Below, one piece after another: positions 17,598 through 26,598 of a DNA stretch of 33,475 nucleotides (its first letter is position 1; every line of letters starts with the position of its first letter). This stretch comes from Streptomyces hirsutus. Its GTDB lineage: Bacteria; Actinomycetota; Actinomycetes; Streptomycetales; Streptomycetaceae. Made by a program: the position numbers and the translations under genes. Location: NCBI RefSeq assembly GCF_001418415.1, contig NZ_LIQT01000146.1:1-33475 (forward strand), written 5' to 3'. The notes beneath the pieces were generated by a model, which worked only from the letters and a program-made list of their open reading frames with translations, was not told where the DNA came from and made no database searches.

Positions 17598-17899
17598 GGC
17601 CGCAGGCGGTTACAGGACCAGTCCAGCGGTCCCCGCTCACCGTTCGGCATGTCTTCCGCTGTCATTCCGCTGGCACGCCGCGCCAGCGTCGGCGGTAGCA
17701 CCGGCGCCGGCGGCCCCGGGCCCCGGCGGGCCGAGAGGCGGGACGTTCGTGGATCCGGTGCCCGGCGCGGTCACCCGAAGAGGTCAGGTCCTGCTCGATG
17801 GTGCCTTCCAGCCCGCCGCGCACGCCGCTCTGACGGCCACTGCCGAGCGCACGGGACGGCCGCTGCCTCTGTTCGTACAGGGGTCTGTTCACCGGGCGG
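17598..17899. other. Stretch without recognisable gene upstream of precursor
   Basis: This stretch must contain the precursor promoter on the minus strand, but no hexamer pair stands out. Overlapping open frames on both strands lack recognisable protein features and are treated as shadows or decayed DNA. Confidence 0.35.
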
Positions 17900-18430
17900 G
17901 CCCCGGCCCGGTGTGCCGTCGAGGAGGCCGACCGCCTCGACCGGGCAGTGCGGCACCTGCTCTCCGACACCACCCCTTCCCCTCTCCTCGCCGCCCTCGG
18001 ACGCACCCTCACCCACTCCCCGAGCCACGCCGTGCTGAACCCCACCGACGAACAGCAGGCCGCGGCCGACGCCTTCCACGCCGGCAGGCGCCTGGCTCCG
18101 CGAGCCGGAGCAGGCACCGGAAAACCACCACCCCGGCCCAGATGGCCCGCGTCCCCCGCTGTCCTGCCTGGCAAAGCGGACAAGTTCCGGCATCGCCAAA
18201 GCCGTTTGCATGGGAGAACGCGACCTGTCCCAGAAAACCCTCTCCCACGCCATCCTGTGGACCGTGGCCTGCTTCTGCCGCACCACCGACGCCACGATCA
18301 CCCGCCACCACGTCCCGCGCCCGCGCGGCTGGAAGCCATGAGTCAGCACACCGAACTCGCGGCTCACAGCATGCCGTTCGCCCGCAAAGCCCGGGCCGAC
18401 CTGCAGCGCCCGACGAGGACGGCGCCGACC
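17900..18430 (+). pseudogene. Remnant of a UvrD/PcrA-like helicase
   Basis: Pieces of a superfamily-1 helicase N-terminus can be read in successive frames. NPTDEQQAAADAF then AGAGTGK (Q motif and Walker A) start at about 18038. A single-base loss near 18120-18125 moves the frame to KTTTPAQMAR. A third frame (18186-18341) reads KTLSHAIL...FCRTTDATITRHHVPR and ends in TGA. HTELAAHSMPFARKA then continues from 18338. The intact family is several hundred residues longer, so this is a truncated, frameshifted relic with no product expected. No start codon or downstream motor motifs are preserved. Confidence 0.6.
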
Positions 18431-18739
18431 GGGGTTGAGTGCGGTGATGGTGGCCTTGTGAACGTCGTTGTCGTTGACCGGCTTGGCCGGTGACGAGGAG
18501 GGTGACGGAGGCGACGAGCGAGAGCGGCCAGAGGGCCGGGGTATACCGGCCCCGTGGAGGCTCGCGCCTGCGCAGTGAGAGTGCCACGTTCAGAGCGTGA
18601 AGCCGGGCGGGCGTCGGCCGGGGCCCGCAGGTATCGAGGTCCACAGCCACAGCCACAGGAACAGGTGCGGCGCCACCTCACCTGGGTTTGCAAGGGGAAA
18701 GAACGCCTCGGCCGGGGCGTGGTCGGACTGCGCTCACGG
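18431..18739. other. Stretch with no recognisable gene
   Basis: Only short low-information open frames are present on either strand. No RNA gene, repeat array or promoter could be supported. Confidence 0.3.
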
Positions 18740-19030
18740 GCCGGTTCGTGAAGCAGTCGACGGCGCCTTGAGCCGCTGGAGGAGACGATGGCGGCGAATG
18801 CCGTGTCCCCCCATCACCTCCCGTACGGTGTCCAGCAGTTCGGTATGCTAACGGGCCGTCAACGGCTTGTCGTTGCCGAGCCAGGTGATGATCCGCACGA
18901 ACCGGGTGCGCGAGGTAGGGGTGGCCGGCCGACGGCCGACCTGCTGCAACAGACCGGCCGCGCCCTCGTACGCCACCTCCTGGCCACGCCGCCGCACCGC
19001 CGCACGCTCACACCGTCAAGACGCGAAGGC
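18740..19030 (-). pseudogene. Decayed minus-strand coding remnant, family unknown
   Basis: One minus-strand frame reads like protein for about 90 residues (GQEVAYEGAAGLLQQVG...TRFVRIITWLGNDKPLTAR, then a TAG stop at about 18848, then HTELLDTVREVMGGHGIRRHRL). The in-frame stop and missing ends suggest a pseudogene. I do not recognise the family. It could also be chance open frame in GC-rich DNA. Confidence 0.3.
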
Positions 19031-19076
19031 ATAACGGATTTGGGCTCGGTCCCCACTACCCACTGTGTTCAATGTA

Positions 19077-19106
19077 TTGACACGTGCATTACAGGGGCTT
19101 TACGTT
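19077..19106 (+). promoter_or_regulatory. Promoter of the GH81 glucanase gene
   Basis: A -35 TTGACA (19077-19082) and a -10 TACGTT (19101-19106) are separated by 18 bp, a good match to the Streptomyces housekeeping promoter. The predicted transcription start, about 19113, abuts the operator palindrome. Confidence 0.6.
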
Positions 19107-19113
19107 CCGGCCA

Positions 19114-19131
19114 TCTGAGAGCGCTCTCAGA
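19114..19131. promoter_or_regulatory. LacI/CebR-like operator palindrome
   Basis: A perfect 18-bp palindrome with centre AGAGCGCTCT sits at the expected transcription start of the glucanase gene. It resembles CebR-type boxes (GGGAGCGCTCCC core), which are bound by LacI-family repressors that respond to oligosaccharides. It probably makes the gene inducible by beta-glucan breakdown products. Confidence 0.75.
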
Positions 19132-19161
19132 CCCCCCTCCTGTGATGACTTGAGGTGCCGC

Positions 19162-21945
19162 ATGCCATCCCCCCGCACCAGGCCGGCAGCAATACTGCTT
19201 CTGGCCTCAGCCCTCGCCGTCGTCGGCCTGGGCCCGGCCGCCGCACCGGCGGCCGCCGCCACCGTCCCCGTAGGCTCCGGCAGCTACTCCGACACCCGGC
19301 CCCCCGGTACGTCGGGCCCCACCACCAACACAGGAACGCCGGTCACGCCCAAGCTGACCGCCGCCGCCCGGAACCGGCCCGTGCCCACCAACGACTGGTG
19401 GTCCTCCCTCGCCTTCCAGCGCTACGGCGACAACCCGTACTCGACCCCCATGTACGGACACCCCCTCACCTACCAGGCCACGGCCGGCGGACTCGACGTC
19501 GGCTACCCGACGACCCCCGCGATCGTCGGTGACGGCCGCCAGTACGAGTACGCCCACAAGCGCGACCTCACCATCGGGCTCACCGGCCTCAACTCGCCCG
19601 ACACCAAGGCCGACGACTGGTCCGACTGGACGGTCACCCCCCAGTGGTCCGACGGCGCCCGCACCCTGCGCACCACCATCGGCCACGGCTCCCCGTTCGT
19701 GTACGCCAAGGGCTCCGGCGGCAACGCCCAGATCACCACCGCCGGCGCGCCCACCGTCTTCGCCGACCAGGGCAACGTCCTCGGCATCACCGTCGCCGGA
19801 CATCACTACGCCCTCTTCGCGCCGACCGGCAGCGACTGGAACATCGCCGGCTCCACCGTCACCGCGGGCCTCGGCTCCAAGGACTACTTCTCCGTCGCCG
19901 TGCTGCCGTCCACCGGCGCCCTGGCGACCTTCAAGAAGTACGCCTACAGCTTCGTCACCGACTCCAAGGCCACCTGGAACTACACCGGTGGCACCGTCAA
20001 GGCCACCTACACGCTCACCACCGAGGCGAAGGAAGGAACCGAGCGCGGCACGCTCCAGGCGCTCTACCGCCACCAGTGGCTGAACACCACGGACCCCCTC
20101 ACCTCCTACACCTACGTCTCACCGCGCGGCACCATGAAGGTCCGCGAGTCGGCCTCCTTCACCACGAGCCAGAAGGCGTCCGCGGTGCTGCCCGCGCTGC
20201 CCAAGTCGAACGGCGTGGACACCGCCCGACTGCGCGGTTACCTGAACGAGGTCGTGAACGCCGCCGACCCCTTCTCCGGAGCCTCCGACACCTACTGGAC
20301 CGGCAAGGCCCTCGGCCGCCTCGCCCAGCTCGTCCCGATGGCCGACCAGATCGGCGAGACCGGCATCCGCGACAGGCTCCTCGGCCTGATGAAGGGCAAG
20401 CTCCAGGACTGGTTCACGGCGGGAGGCGCGAACGAGTTCAGCTACGACAAGGACTGGAAGACGCTCACCGGCTACCCCGCCTCCTACGGCAGCGACACCG
20501 AGCTCAACGACCATCACTTCCACTACAGCTACTACGTCTACGCGGCGGCGATCGTCGCCCAGTACGACCAGGGATGGGCCGCCGACTCCGCCTGGGGCGG
20601 CATGGTCAAGACCCTCGTACGGGACACCGCCAACCCCAGCCGCACCGACACCGCCTTCCCCTTCCTGCGCGGCTTCGACGTCTACGCGGGTCACAGCTGG
20701 GCCTCCGGCCATCAGGGTTTCGCCGCCGGCAACAACCAGGAGTCCTCCTCCGAGTCCACCAACCTCAGTGCGGCCCTCGTCCTGTGGGGCTCCGCGACCG
20801 GTGACACCTCGCTGCGTGACCTCGGTACCTTTCTGCTGACCACCGAGTCGGAGTCGATCGCCCAGTACTGGTTCGACGCCGACGAGCAGGTCTTCCCGTC
20901 CTCGTTCGGCCACGACACGGCCGGCATGGTGTGGGGCAGCGGCGCCGCCTACGCCACCTGGTGGACCGCCAACCCCGAGGAGATCCACGGCATCAACGTC
21001 CTGCCCGTGACCGGCGGATCGCTCCACCTCGGCGGTGAGAAGGCCGCGATCCGGCGCAACATCGCCGAGATGGAGCGGGAGAACGGCGGCCCGGCCGTCG
21101 AATGGCGCGACATCCTCTGGGAGTTCCAGTCCTTGGCCGACCCGGGCGCGGCCAAGGCGAAATGGGACGCGGGCCACGCCGGCTACACCCCGGAGCAGGG
21201 GGAGTCGAAGGCGCACACCTACCACTGGATCAACACCCTCGACACCCTCGGCGCCCCGGACGCCACCGTGACCGGTGACATCCCCACCTCCGCCGTCTTC
21301 ACCAAGGGAACGACCCGGACCTACGCGGCCCACAACCACGGATCGACGGCCCGCACCGTCACCTTCTCCGACGGCAAGACCCTCTCCGTGCCGGCCCGTT
21401 CCACCGCGAGCGGCACCGGGACCGGATCGGGGGACCCCGACCCCGACCCCGACCCGGAACCGCCGACCGGCAACACCTTCCAGCTGCGCAGCGGTGGCGC
21501 CCTGACCACGGCGACCGGCGGCACCGCGGGCAGCGACACCATCGCCTCCGGCGGCGGCGCCAACCACGACGGCACCCCGTATCAGCCCCTCGCCTACGAG
21601 GTCCGCGGCGTCAACGGCACCCTCGCCCCGGGCGCCCAGACCGCCTTCCGGCTCCAGGTGGACGCGGGCAGCACGGTCGGACTCGGCCAGCAGGCCCGGA
21701 TCAGCTACGACTTCACCGGCGACGGCACCTTCGACCGGACCGAGACGTACCACTACTTCGCGACCGACCCGGTCACCGGCTGGGAGGAGTACACGCAGGC
21801 ACGCGGTCTCAAGGCGTCCACGGGCACACCGCGCAATCTGGACGGCGGCACCGTACGCCTCGAGGTGTGGAGTGCCATCGGCAACGGCACCTCGAAGCTC
21901 CAGACGGGCACGGACAAGTCCGTGCTGGTGATCCCTTACAGCTGA
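19162..21945 (+). CDS. Secreted GH81 endo-beta-1,3-glucanase with CBM56-like module
   Basis: A 927-aa secreted enzyme predicted to cleave internal beta-1,3-glucosidic bonds of laminarin, curdlan or fungal wall glucan. Residues 1-33 form a signal peptide ending in an alanine-rich AAA site. The GH81 catalytic domain spans ~40-700, with NDWWSS near its start and the signature NNQESSSES at 524-532 bearing candidate catalytic glutamates. A flexible Asp-Pro linker (repeated DP) near residues 758-766 joins a C-terminal module (~773-927) resembling CBM56 beta-1,3-glucan-binding domains. ATG at 19162 has GAGGTG upstream and gives the expected signal peptide; an upstream in-frame codon at 19084 lies inside the promoter. 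It is a single-gene unit with its own promoter, operator and terminator. Confidence 0.93.
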   Translation: MPSPRTRPAAILLLASALAVVGLGPAAAPAAAATVPVGSGSYSDTRPPGTSGPTTNTGTPVTPKLTAAARNRPVPTNDWWSSLAFQRYGDNPYSTPMYGHPLTYQATAGGLDVGYPTTPAIVGDGRQYEYAHKRDLTIGLTGLNSPDTKADDWSDWTVTPQWSDGARTLRTTIGHGSPFVYAKGSGGNAQITTAGAPTVFADQGNVLGITVAGHHYALFAPTGSDWNIAGSTVTAGLGSKDYFSVAVLPSTGALATFKKYAYSFVTDSKATWNYTGGTVKATYTLTTEAKEGTERGTLQALYRHQWLNTTDPLTSYTYVSPRGTMKVRESASFTTSQKASAVLPALPKSNGVDTARLRGYLNEVVNAADPFSGASDTYWTGKALGRLAQLVPMADQIGETGIRDRLLGLMKGKLQDWFTAGGANEFSYDKDWKTLTGYPASYGSDTELNDHHFHYSYYVYAAAIVAQYDQGWAADSAWGGMVKTLVRDTANPSRTDTAFPFLRGFDVYAGHSWASGHQGFAAGNNQESSSESTNLSAALVLWGSATGDTSLRDLGTFLLTTESESIAQYWFDADEQVFPSSFGHDTAGMVWGSGAAYATWWTANPEEIHGINVLPVTGGSLHLGGEKAAIRRNIAEMERENGGPAVEWRDILWEFQSLADPGAAKAKWDAGHAGYTPEQGESKAHTYHWINTLDTLGAPDATVTGDIPTSAVFTKGTTRTYAAHNHGSTARTVTFSDGKTLSVPARSTASGTGTGSGDPDPDPDPEPPTGNTFQLRSGGALTTATGGTAGSDTIASGGGANHDGTPYQPLAYEVRGVNGTLAPGAQTAFRLQVDAGSTVGLGQQARISYDFTGDGTFDRTETYHYFATDPVTGWEEYTQARGLKASTGTPRNLDGGTVRLEVWSAIGNGTSKLQTGTDKSVLVIPYS

Positions 21946-21960
21946 ACCGGTGAAAAACCG

Positions 21961-21995
21961 GCGGCGGGCATCGGCGTCAGGCCGGTGCCCGCCGC
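21961..21995 (+). terminator. Terminator of the glucanase gene
   Basis: A 15-bp stem (21961-21975 and 21981-21995, one G-U pair, 5-nt loop) begins 15 nt after the stop codon. Confidence 0.75.
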
Positions 21996-22084
21996 ACCGG
22001 CATGGTGGGCGACCGACGACGGCATTTCCGGGCTGTCCGCCGCCCGACCGGGCCCAGCGGGGCCGGCGGCATCGTGGCGCCTAC

Positions 22085-22378
22085 ATGCCCAACGCGCGGA
22101 AGAGGCGCCCCCCAGCTCTGACGTGGGAGACCATTTCGGCAGCCCTGGGTGAGCGACGCCCGGGTTCTCACACCATTGGCTGTCAGATCGTATGCGGCCC
22201 CGAGGTCGCCGATGGGATCGCTCAGCGGCTGCGTGAGGCCGTCGGCGAGATCCTCGACGACTACGTCGCCGCGGACAGAAGGCGCCCGCCCGGCCGCCCG
22301 TGCCGGCCGCCCGTGCCGGCGGCCCGCCCCACCTGCCCGCCGACGCGGAGTGGCCCGCCCTCGAGCCGCACGCGGTGA
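22085..22378 (+). CDS. Hypothetical short ORF, possibly broken
   Basis: A 97-aa open frame from ATG 22085. The first ~60 residues read like a small soluble protein (WETISAALGERRPG...GIAQRLREAVGEILDDY); the tail is Pro/Arg-rich and looks out of frame. A neighbouring frame over 22330-22410 reads more naturally and leads towards the next ORF, so the two may be parts of one frameshifted gene. I do not recognise the family. Confidence 0.3.
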   Translation: MPNARKRRPPALTWETISAALGERRPGSHTIGCQIVCGPEVADGIAQRLREAVGEILDDYVAADRRRPPGRPCRPPVPAARPTCPPTRSGPPSSRTR

Positions 22379-22408
22379 CCGTCGCCTGCGCGGCGCTGCT
22401 CCACAGAC

Positions 22409-22831
22409 GTGCTGGACATCGACTTCCCGACGGACGGGAAGCTGGTGATATTCGTCGATGTCGATGTCGATGACGACCCGGACGCCGTCGTTCTCCACGT
22501 TTCCTCGGACGTCGAAACCGTCGAGCGCAGCGCGCAGTACTCCGCCGAGGGCGAAGAAACGGTGGAGAGGACCGTGTACGAGCGGATAGCGACCCAGGTA
22601 GAAGATCCCTTCGCCTTGTGTCTTCCGGAGTGGTGGTGTCTTCCGGCTGTCCTAGGCTGTAATGTCCCCGACTCGGCAACCGTTCAGCAGCCTGCCTCGG
22701 AGTCCCGGGCCGTCGGCGGACGCATCGAGGCCCCACTGCCGTCGGCAGCGGGCCCGGCGGCCCCTCCAGGCATGGCGCGTCGTCGCGGGGGCATCTGCCT
22801 GCCACGATCCGGGCGGGACCGGAGACTGTGA
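22409..22831 (+). CDS. Hypothetical acidic ORF
   Basis: A 140-aa open frame from GTG 22409. The first ~75 residues are acidic with alternating hydrophobics (LVIFVDVDVDDDPDAVVLHV...) and look like real beta-rich protein. The C-terminal half is Pro/Arg-rich and contains the 11-bp direct repeat described below, so the original gene may have ended earlier or been frameshifted. The family is not recognised, and no clear ribosome site is seen. Confidence 0.3.
   Translation: MLDIDFPTDGKLVIFVDVDVDDDPDAVVLHVSSDVETVERSAQYSAEGEETVERTVYERIATQVEDPFALCLPEWWCLPAVLGCNVPDSATVQQPASESRAVGGRIEAPLPSAAGPAAPPGMARRRGGICLPRSGRDRRL
22618..22646. repeat. Direct repeat GTGTCTTCCGG, two copies
   Basis: Two identical 11-bp copies (22618-22628, 22636-22646) start 18 bp apart. 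A possible -10 element TAGGCT lies just downstream (22652-22657), about 200 bp before the ligase gene. It may be an activator or repressor site for that gene. Confidence 0.4.
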
Positions 22832-22853
22832 GCAGGAGACAAGGGGCGACGGC

Positions 22854-23966
22854 ATGCGAAGCGTGGGTGTGGAAGAGGAACTGCTGCTGGTGGACCCGAA
22901 CAGTGGTGAGCCGGTCGCCGTCGCCGGCGCGGCGCTCGCGGCTGCCGACCGCCGGACCTGGCAGCACGGCGGGGACGGGGCGAAGGACCACCAGTTCGAG
23001 GGGGAGCTGCAACAGGAGCAGATGGAGTTCGCGACCGAGCCGGTGACGGAGATGGGCCGGCTCCAGGAGGAGATCACCCGCTGTCGTGAGGAGGCGGCGC
23101 GGTATGCGGACACTGCCGGTGCGAGGGTGGTGGCTGTGGCGACTTCGCCGTTGGCTGTCGAGCCGTCGTTGAGCACCGGTACCCGTTACCGGTGGCTGGG
23201 TGAGCAGTTTGGGGTGACGGCTCAGGAGCAGTTGACCTGTGGCTGTCATGTGCACGTGTCGGTGGACTCCGACGAGGAGGGTGTGGCTGTCCTGGACCGC
23301 ATACGCCCGTGGCTGGCGGTTCTGACGGCGATGAGCGCGAACTCGCCTTTCTGGCAGGGGCAGGACACCGGCTACGGCAGCTATCGCAGCCGGGTGTGGA
23401 ACCGCTGGCCGTCCGCCGGGCCGGTCGAGATCTTCGGATCCGCCGACCGCTACCACGAGCAGGTTACCGCCATGGTCGAGACGGGGGTTCTCCGCGACGA
23501 GGGCATGGTCTACTTCGATGCCCGGCTCTCCGCCTCGTATCCCACCGTGGAGATCCGTGTGGCGGACGTGTGCCTGGACGCGTCTGCGCCTGTGCTGCTG
23601 GCCGCGCTCGCGCGTGCCCTGGTGGAGACGTCCGCCCGGGCCTGGCAGGACGGGGTACCGCCGGACAGGATCGGGGCGGGTCTGCTGCGCCTCGCTTCGT
23701 GGCGAGCGGGACGCTCGGGTCTCGACGGTCCCCTCCTGCACCCCGAGACCATGCGCGAGACCTCCGCTGCCAGAGCGGTGCAGGCCCTGTACCAGCACGT
23801 TCGCGAGGTGCTGGTGGACCACGGCGACGACGATCTCGCCCGCGAGGGCATCGCCCGCCTCCTGGAACAGGGCAGCGGGGCGCGTACGCAACGCCGACTG
23901 CTGGCCGAAGAGGGCGATCTCGCCCGTGTCGTGGCCCGCTGCGCCGACTTGACCACGAGCAGCTGA
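22854..23966 (+). CDS. Carboxylate-amine ligase, YbdK / GCS2 family
   Basis: A 370-aa ATP-grasp-like ligase related to glutamate-cysteine ligase type 2 (YbdK, EgtA relatives). The N-terminal VGVEEELLLVD and the central CGCHVHVSVD motif are the family's metal- and ATP-binding signatures. The C-terminal HP.TM.. and VREVLVDHGDDDLAREGIARLL segments are also typical. Length is normal for YbdK. ATG 22854 is preceded by AAGGGG seven bases upstream; upstream in-frame sequence is not protein-like. The natural substrate of this group is often unclear, so glutamate-cysteine ligation is only one possibility. There is no partner gene next to it. Confidence 0.88.
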   Translation: MRSVGVEEELLLVDPNSGEPVAVAGAALAAADRRTWQHGGDGAKDHQFEGELQQEQMEFATEPVTEMGRLQEEITRCREEAARYADTAGARVVAVATSPLAVEPSLSTGTRYRWLGEQFGVTAQEQLTCGCHVHVSVDSDEEGVAVLDRIRPWLAVLTAMSANSPFWQGQDTGYGSYRSRVWNRWPSAGPVEIFGSADRYHEQVTAMVETGVLRDEGMVYFDARLSASYPTVEIRVADVCLDASAPVLLAALARALVETSARAWQDGVPPDRIGAGLLRLASWRAGRSGLDGPLLHPETMRETSAARAVQALYQHVREVLVDHGDDDLAREGIARLLEQGSGARTQRRLLAEEGDLARVVARCADLTTSS

Positions 23967-24085
23967 CGTCCTTCCGCTGCACGGCTTCGTTGTCGTCAGG
24001 ATGAGAAGACACACGGGGTTCTGCGCCTGACGGGTTCGTGCACGGTAGGCGCTGAGACGTCGTGGGCTTCGGCCGGGGGCGATGT

Positions 24086-24795
24086 TCACATCTGCCGTGT
24101 CCGGATCAGGTCCGCGGCCTGCTGAGGGGAGAGCGAGCCCGCGACGGCTTGGAGGAGGTCGCGCATGTGCTCGCGGCAGCCGGGGCGGCGGGCCGGTGCC
24201 CGCCGGTTCTTCACGCGGGAGACGAGGTGCTCGACGCGGGCGCGGACCTTGCGGTGCTGCGCGTTGCCTTCTTCCTCGGCCTTGAGCAGTGGCCGTTCGG
24301 GGCGTCTGCGATGCGGCACGCGACGAGGCCGGTGTTGATGTAGGCGCCGTCGCCGAGCACCGTTACGCCCTGGCAGTGCCCGGCCGGACCGGAGTCCCAC
24401 CGGGCTTCGGCGTCCGCGGTGGCGCCGGGCGCCGGACCGGCGGTCGCCACCACCGGGCGCGGTCGGCGTCCACGATCCACAACCGCTCGGCCGCATCCTG
24501 CGGGGCCCGTGTCGGCTCGAGCGCCAAGTGGCGGACCGAGCCGCTGGATCACCCGGCACACGGTCACGGGCGAGACGCCGGACAGCGGGGCGAGCTGCCG
24601 CACGGTGAGGTCCGCGCGGTGGTACACGACCACCCGGCAGCCCCCGCCCGGCCGACGGAAGCCGCCAGAGCGGCCCCACCCGCAGCCGTCACCGCCGCGT
24701 TCCCGGACCGCTTTGAGCAGCCGACCGAACTGATCGCCCCGCAAGCCGGTGAACGTCTCCACCCACACCCGCTCAGCCCTCAACACCCCGTCCAT
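24086..24795 (-). pseudogene. Frameshifted IS5-type transposase
   Basis: A DDE transposase gene of the IS5 type, broken by frameshifts. From ATG 24795 one frame reads the N-terminus (WVETFTGLRGDQFGRLL) and the helix-turn-helix region (LAPLSGVSPVTVCRVIQRL). A middle piece (ERLWIVDADRA) is out of frame. VTVLGDGAYINTGLV then reappears, and the C-terminus (EEEGNAQHRKVRARVEH...) is in yet another frame ending at 24086. At least two indels are needed, so no active enzyme is expected. Flanking terminal inverted repeats were not found by eye. Confidence 0.75.
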
Positions 24796-24926
24796 GCAGG
24801 AGAGATGCCCTGATGCCGACTTTCTGCAGCACGCTTCAGGCGCGTAGCCGTACCGCGGACGTTCCGCCACAGGCGCGTCTCCGCGGTCTCGAGTACCCGC
24901 AGCCGGCAGGAAAGTCGACGCCGTCG

Positions 24927-26594
24927 TCATTTCAGGTAGCCGAGGTTGGTCATCATTCCGGATTCGGAGTGGTACTGGTTGTGGCAGTGGAGCATCCACA
25001 GGCCCGGGTTGTCGGCGTTGAACTCGACGACAAGTCTGTGATGCGGCAGTACCAGGGAGGTGTCCTTGCGGGCTCCGGCCGCATTCATGCCGGTGAGGGC
25101 GAAGGTGTGGCCGTGCAGATGCATGGGATGCCACATATCGGTGGTGTTGATGAGAGTCAGGCGGACCCGTTCTCCCTCTCGGACAGGGTGGCGTTGTTCG
25201 ATGGAGTAGGGCTGATGGTCGAAGCTCCAGTTGAACTTCCTCATGTTGCCGGTCATTTTGAAGCGCAGCTCGCGGTCCGGGGGGCGGTCGCAGAGGGCTA
25301 CGGATTCGGTCGGCACGAACAGCCTGGCCGGCACGAACCGGCCATCGAGCTCTTCCGGATGTGCGGAGTGTTCAGGGAGGCTTCCGCTGCCGGTGCGCAG
25401 GACTGCCAGAGCCCTCGCGTTCTTGCCTTCGGCGAGCGCGACCAGCGGGAACACCCCGTCCTTGGCGGTGATGAGCACGTCGTAGCGTTCGGCCATGCCC
25501 AGCAGCAGTGTGTCCGTCTGCTTGTGCTCGACCGGGTAGCCGTCCGTGTGCGTCACGGTCATCTCGTGGCCGCCGAGCGCCACCCGGAAAGCCGTGTCGC
25601 TCCCGGCGTTGATGATCCGCAACCGGATCCGGTCCCCGGGGCGGGCCCGGAAAACCGAAGGGGCTTTTGGAAGGCGGCCGTTGATCAGATAGTACGGGTG
25701 GTCGACATGACCGCCCGCGCTGCGCAGCATGTCGCTGTGCCCCTTCCGCAGGACGCGGGAGGGACCGACGGGCTTACCGGCGGAGCTGCCGTGGCCGGAA
25801 CCGTCATGTGCAGTGCTCTCACCCATGTCCATCTGGACGCTTTTGCCGTTGTGCAACTGCGCGAGCACGCCGTCCGGAGTGGAGCCGTCCACGCCGTCCA
25901 ACCAGTCGTCCAGGACGACGACCCATTCCTTGTCGTAGGACAATGGTTCCTTGGGGTCCTCGACGATCAGAGGGGCGTACATGCCGCGGTCGAGCTGCAT
26001 TCCCGAGTGTGAATGCAGCCAGTACGTGCCCGGATGCGACACGGCGAAGCGGTAGGTGAAGTCCGCGCCGGGCTTGATGGAGGGCTGGGTCAGGCCCGGT
26101 ACGCCGTCCATGTCGCAGCGCATACGGACACCGTGCGAGTGCAGCGTCGTCGTTACGGACAGGTGGTTGACGAGCGTGAGATTGAGAATGTCACCCGCGG
26201 TGATCCGGATCTCCTTGCCGGGCAGCGTGTCACCGTACGCCCATGACCTGACAGTCCGCCCGCCCAGGTCGAAGGACGTCTCGGTGGCAGTCAACGTGAA
26301 CGTGCGCAGGGGGCCGGACCCGCGTTCCCTCTCGGCAGCGACGACCTCGGGGTCGGACGGGTTCACGTATCCCTTGGGTCCCTTGGGAACGAAACCACTG
26401 TCGCGGTGGCCGGGGTCCCTGGCCCCTGAGCGGGTGTCGGTTTCGGAGGGTGAACCGGACGCGGGATGGGGACCGGGTCCGGAGTGCGAGCCGGGTCCGG
26501 AGTGCGAGCCGGGTCCGGAACAGGCGGCCAGGACTCCCGAGCCGATGGCCGTGATCGAGGCGCCGAGCAAGGCGCGCCGCGTATGTGAGTGCAT
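24927..26594 (-). CDS. Multicopper oxidase, Tat-exported lipoprotein
   Basis: A 555-aa extracytoplasmic multicopper oxidase. The N-terminus has twin arginines (HTRRALLG) and a lipobox LAAC with Cys25, so it is probably Tat-exported and membrane-anchored. A Gly/Ser/His/Pro-rich linker follows, encoded partly by 18-bp repeats. All four copper-binding clusters are visible: HSHG near residue 155, HSHS near 200, HPMHLHGH and HCHNQYHSESGM near the C-terminus. The Met following the last cluster suits a type-1 copper axial ligand. Likely roles are copper detoxification or oxidation of phenolics or metals. ATG 26594 gives the Tat signal. An alternative ATG at 26607-26609 lies inside the dyad described below. 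Confidence 0.92.
   Translation of the reverse strand: MHSHTRRALLGASITAIGSGVLAACSGPGSHSGPGSHSGPGPHPASGSPSETDTRSGARDPGHRDSGFVPKGPKGYVNPSDPEVVAAERERGSGPLRTFTLTATETSFDLGGRTVRSWAYGDTLPGKEIRITAGDILNLTLVNHLSVTTTLHSHGVRMRCDMDGVPGLTQPSIKPGADFTYRFAVSHPGTYWLHSHSGMQLDRGMYAPLIVEDPKEPLSYDKEWVVVLDDWLDGVDGSTPDGVLAQLHNGKSVQMDMGESTAHDGSGHGSSAGKPVGPSRVLRKGHSDMLRSAGGHVDHPYYLINGRLPKAPSVFRARPGDRIRLRIINAGSDTAFRVALGGHEMTVTHTDGYPVEHKQTDTLLLGMAERYDVLITAKDGVFPLVALAEGKNARALAVLRTGSGSLPEHSAHPEELDGRFVPARLFVPTESVALCDRPPDRELRFKMTGNMRKFNWSFDHQPYSIEQRHPVREGERVRLTLINTTDMWHPMHLHGHTFALTGMNAAGARKDTSLVLPHHRLVVEFNADNPGLWMLHCHNQYHSESGMMTNLGYLK
26473..26518. repeat. 18-bp tandem repeats in the oxidase linker
   Basis: Two exact 18-bp copies and a 10-bp partial third, starting CCGGGTCCGG, lie head to tail inside the oxidase gene and encode GPGSHS units just after the lipobox. 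The copy number probably varies between strains. Confidence 0.75.
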
Positions 26595-26598
26595 GAAC

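Noticed and set aside
17036..17698. Plus-strand open frame across the precursor gene
   Set aside because: It is a Gly/Ala/Val-rich shadow of the repetitive Cys/Ser/Thr codons of the precursor core and of the terminator stem.
17771..18367. Minus-strand open frame of 198 codons
   Set aside because: It runs opposite the helicase remnant, whose motifs are on the plus strand; no features support the minus reading.
24001..24900. Intact insertion sequence with terminal inverted repeats
   Set aside because: The transposase is frameshifted at least twice and no matching ends were found, so only a relic is reported.
24813..26012. Long plus-strand frame opposite the multicopper oxidase
   Set aside because: The minus strand carries all four copper motifs and a Tat/lipobox signal; the plus frame has none.
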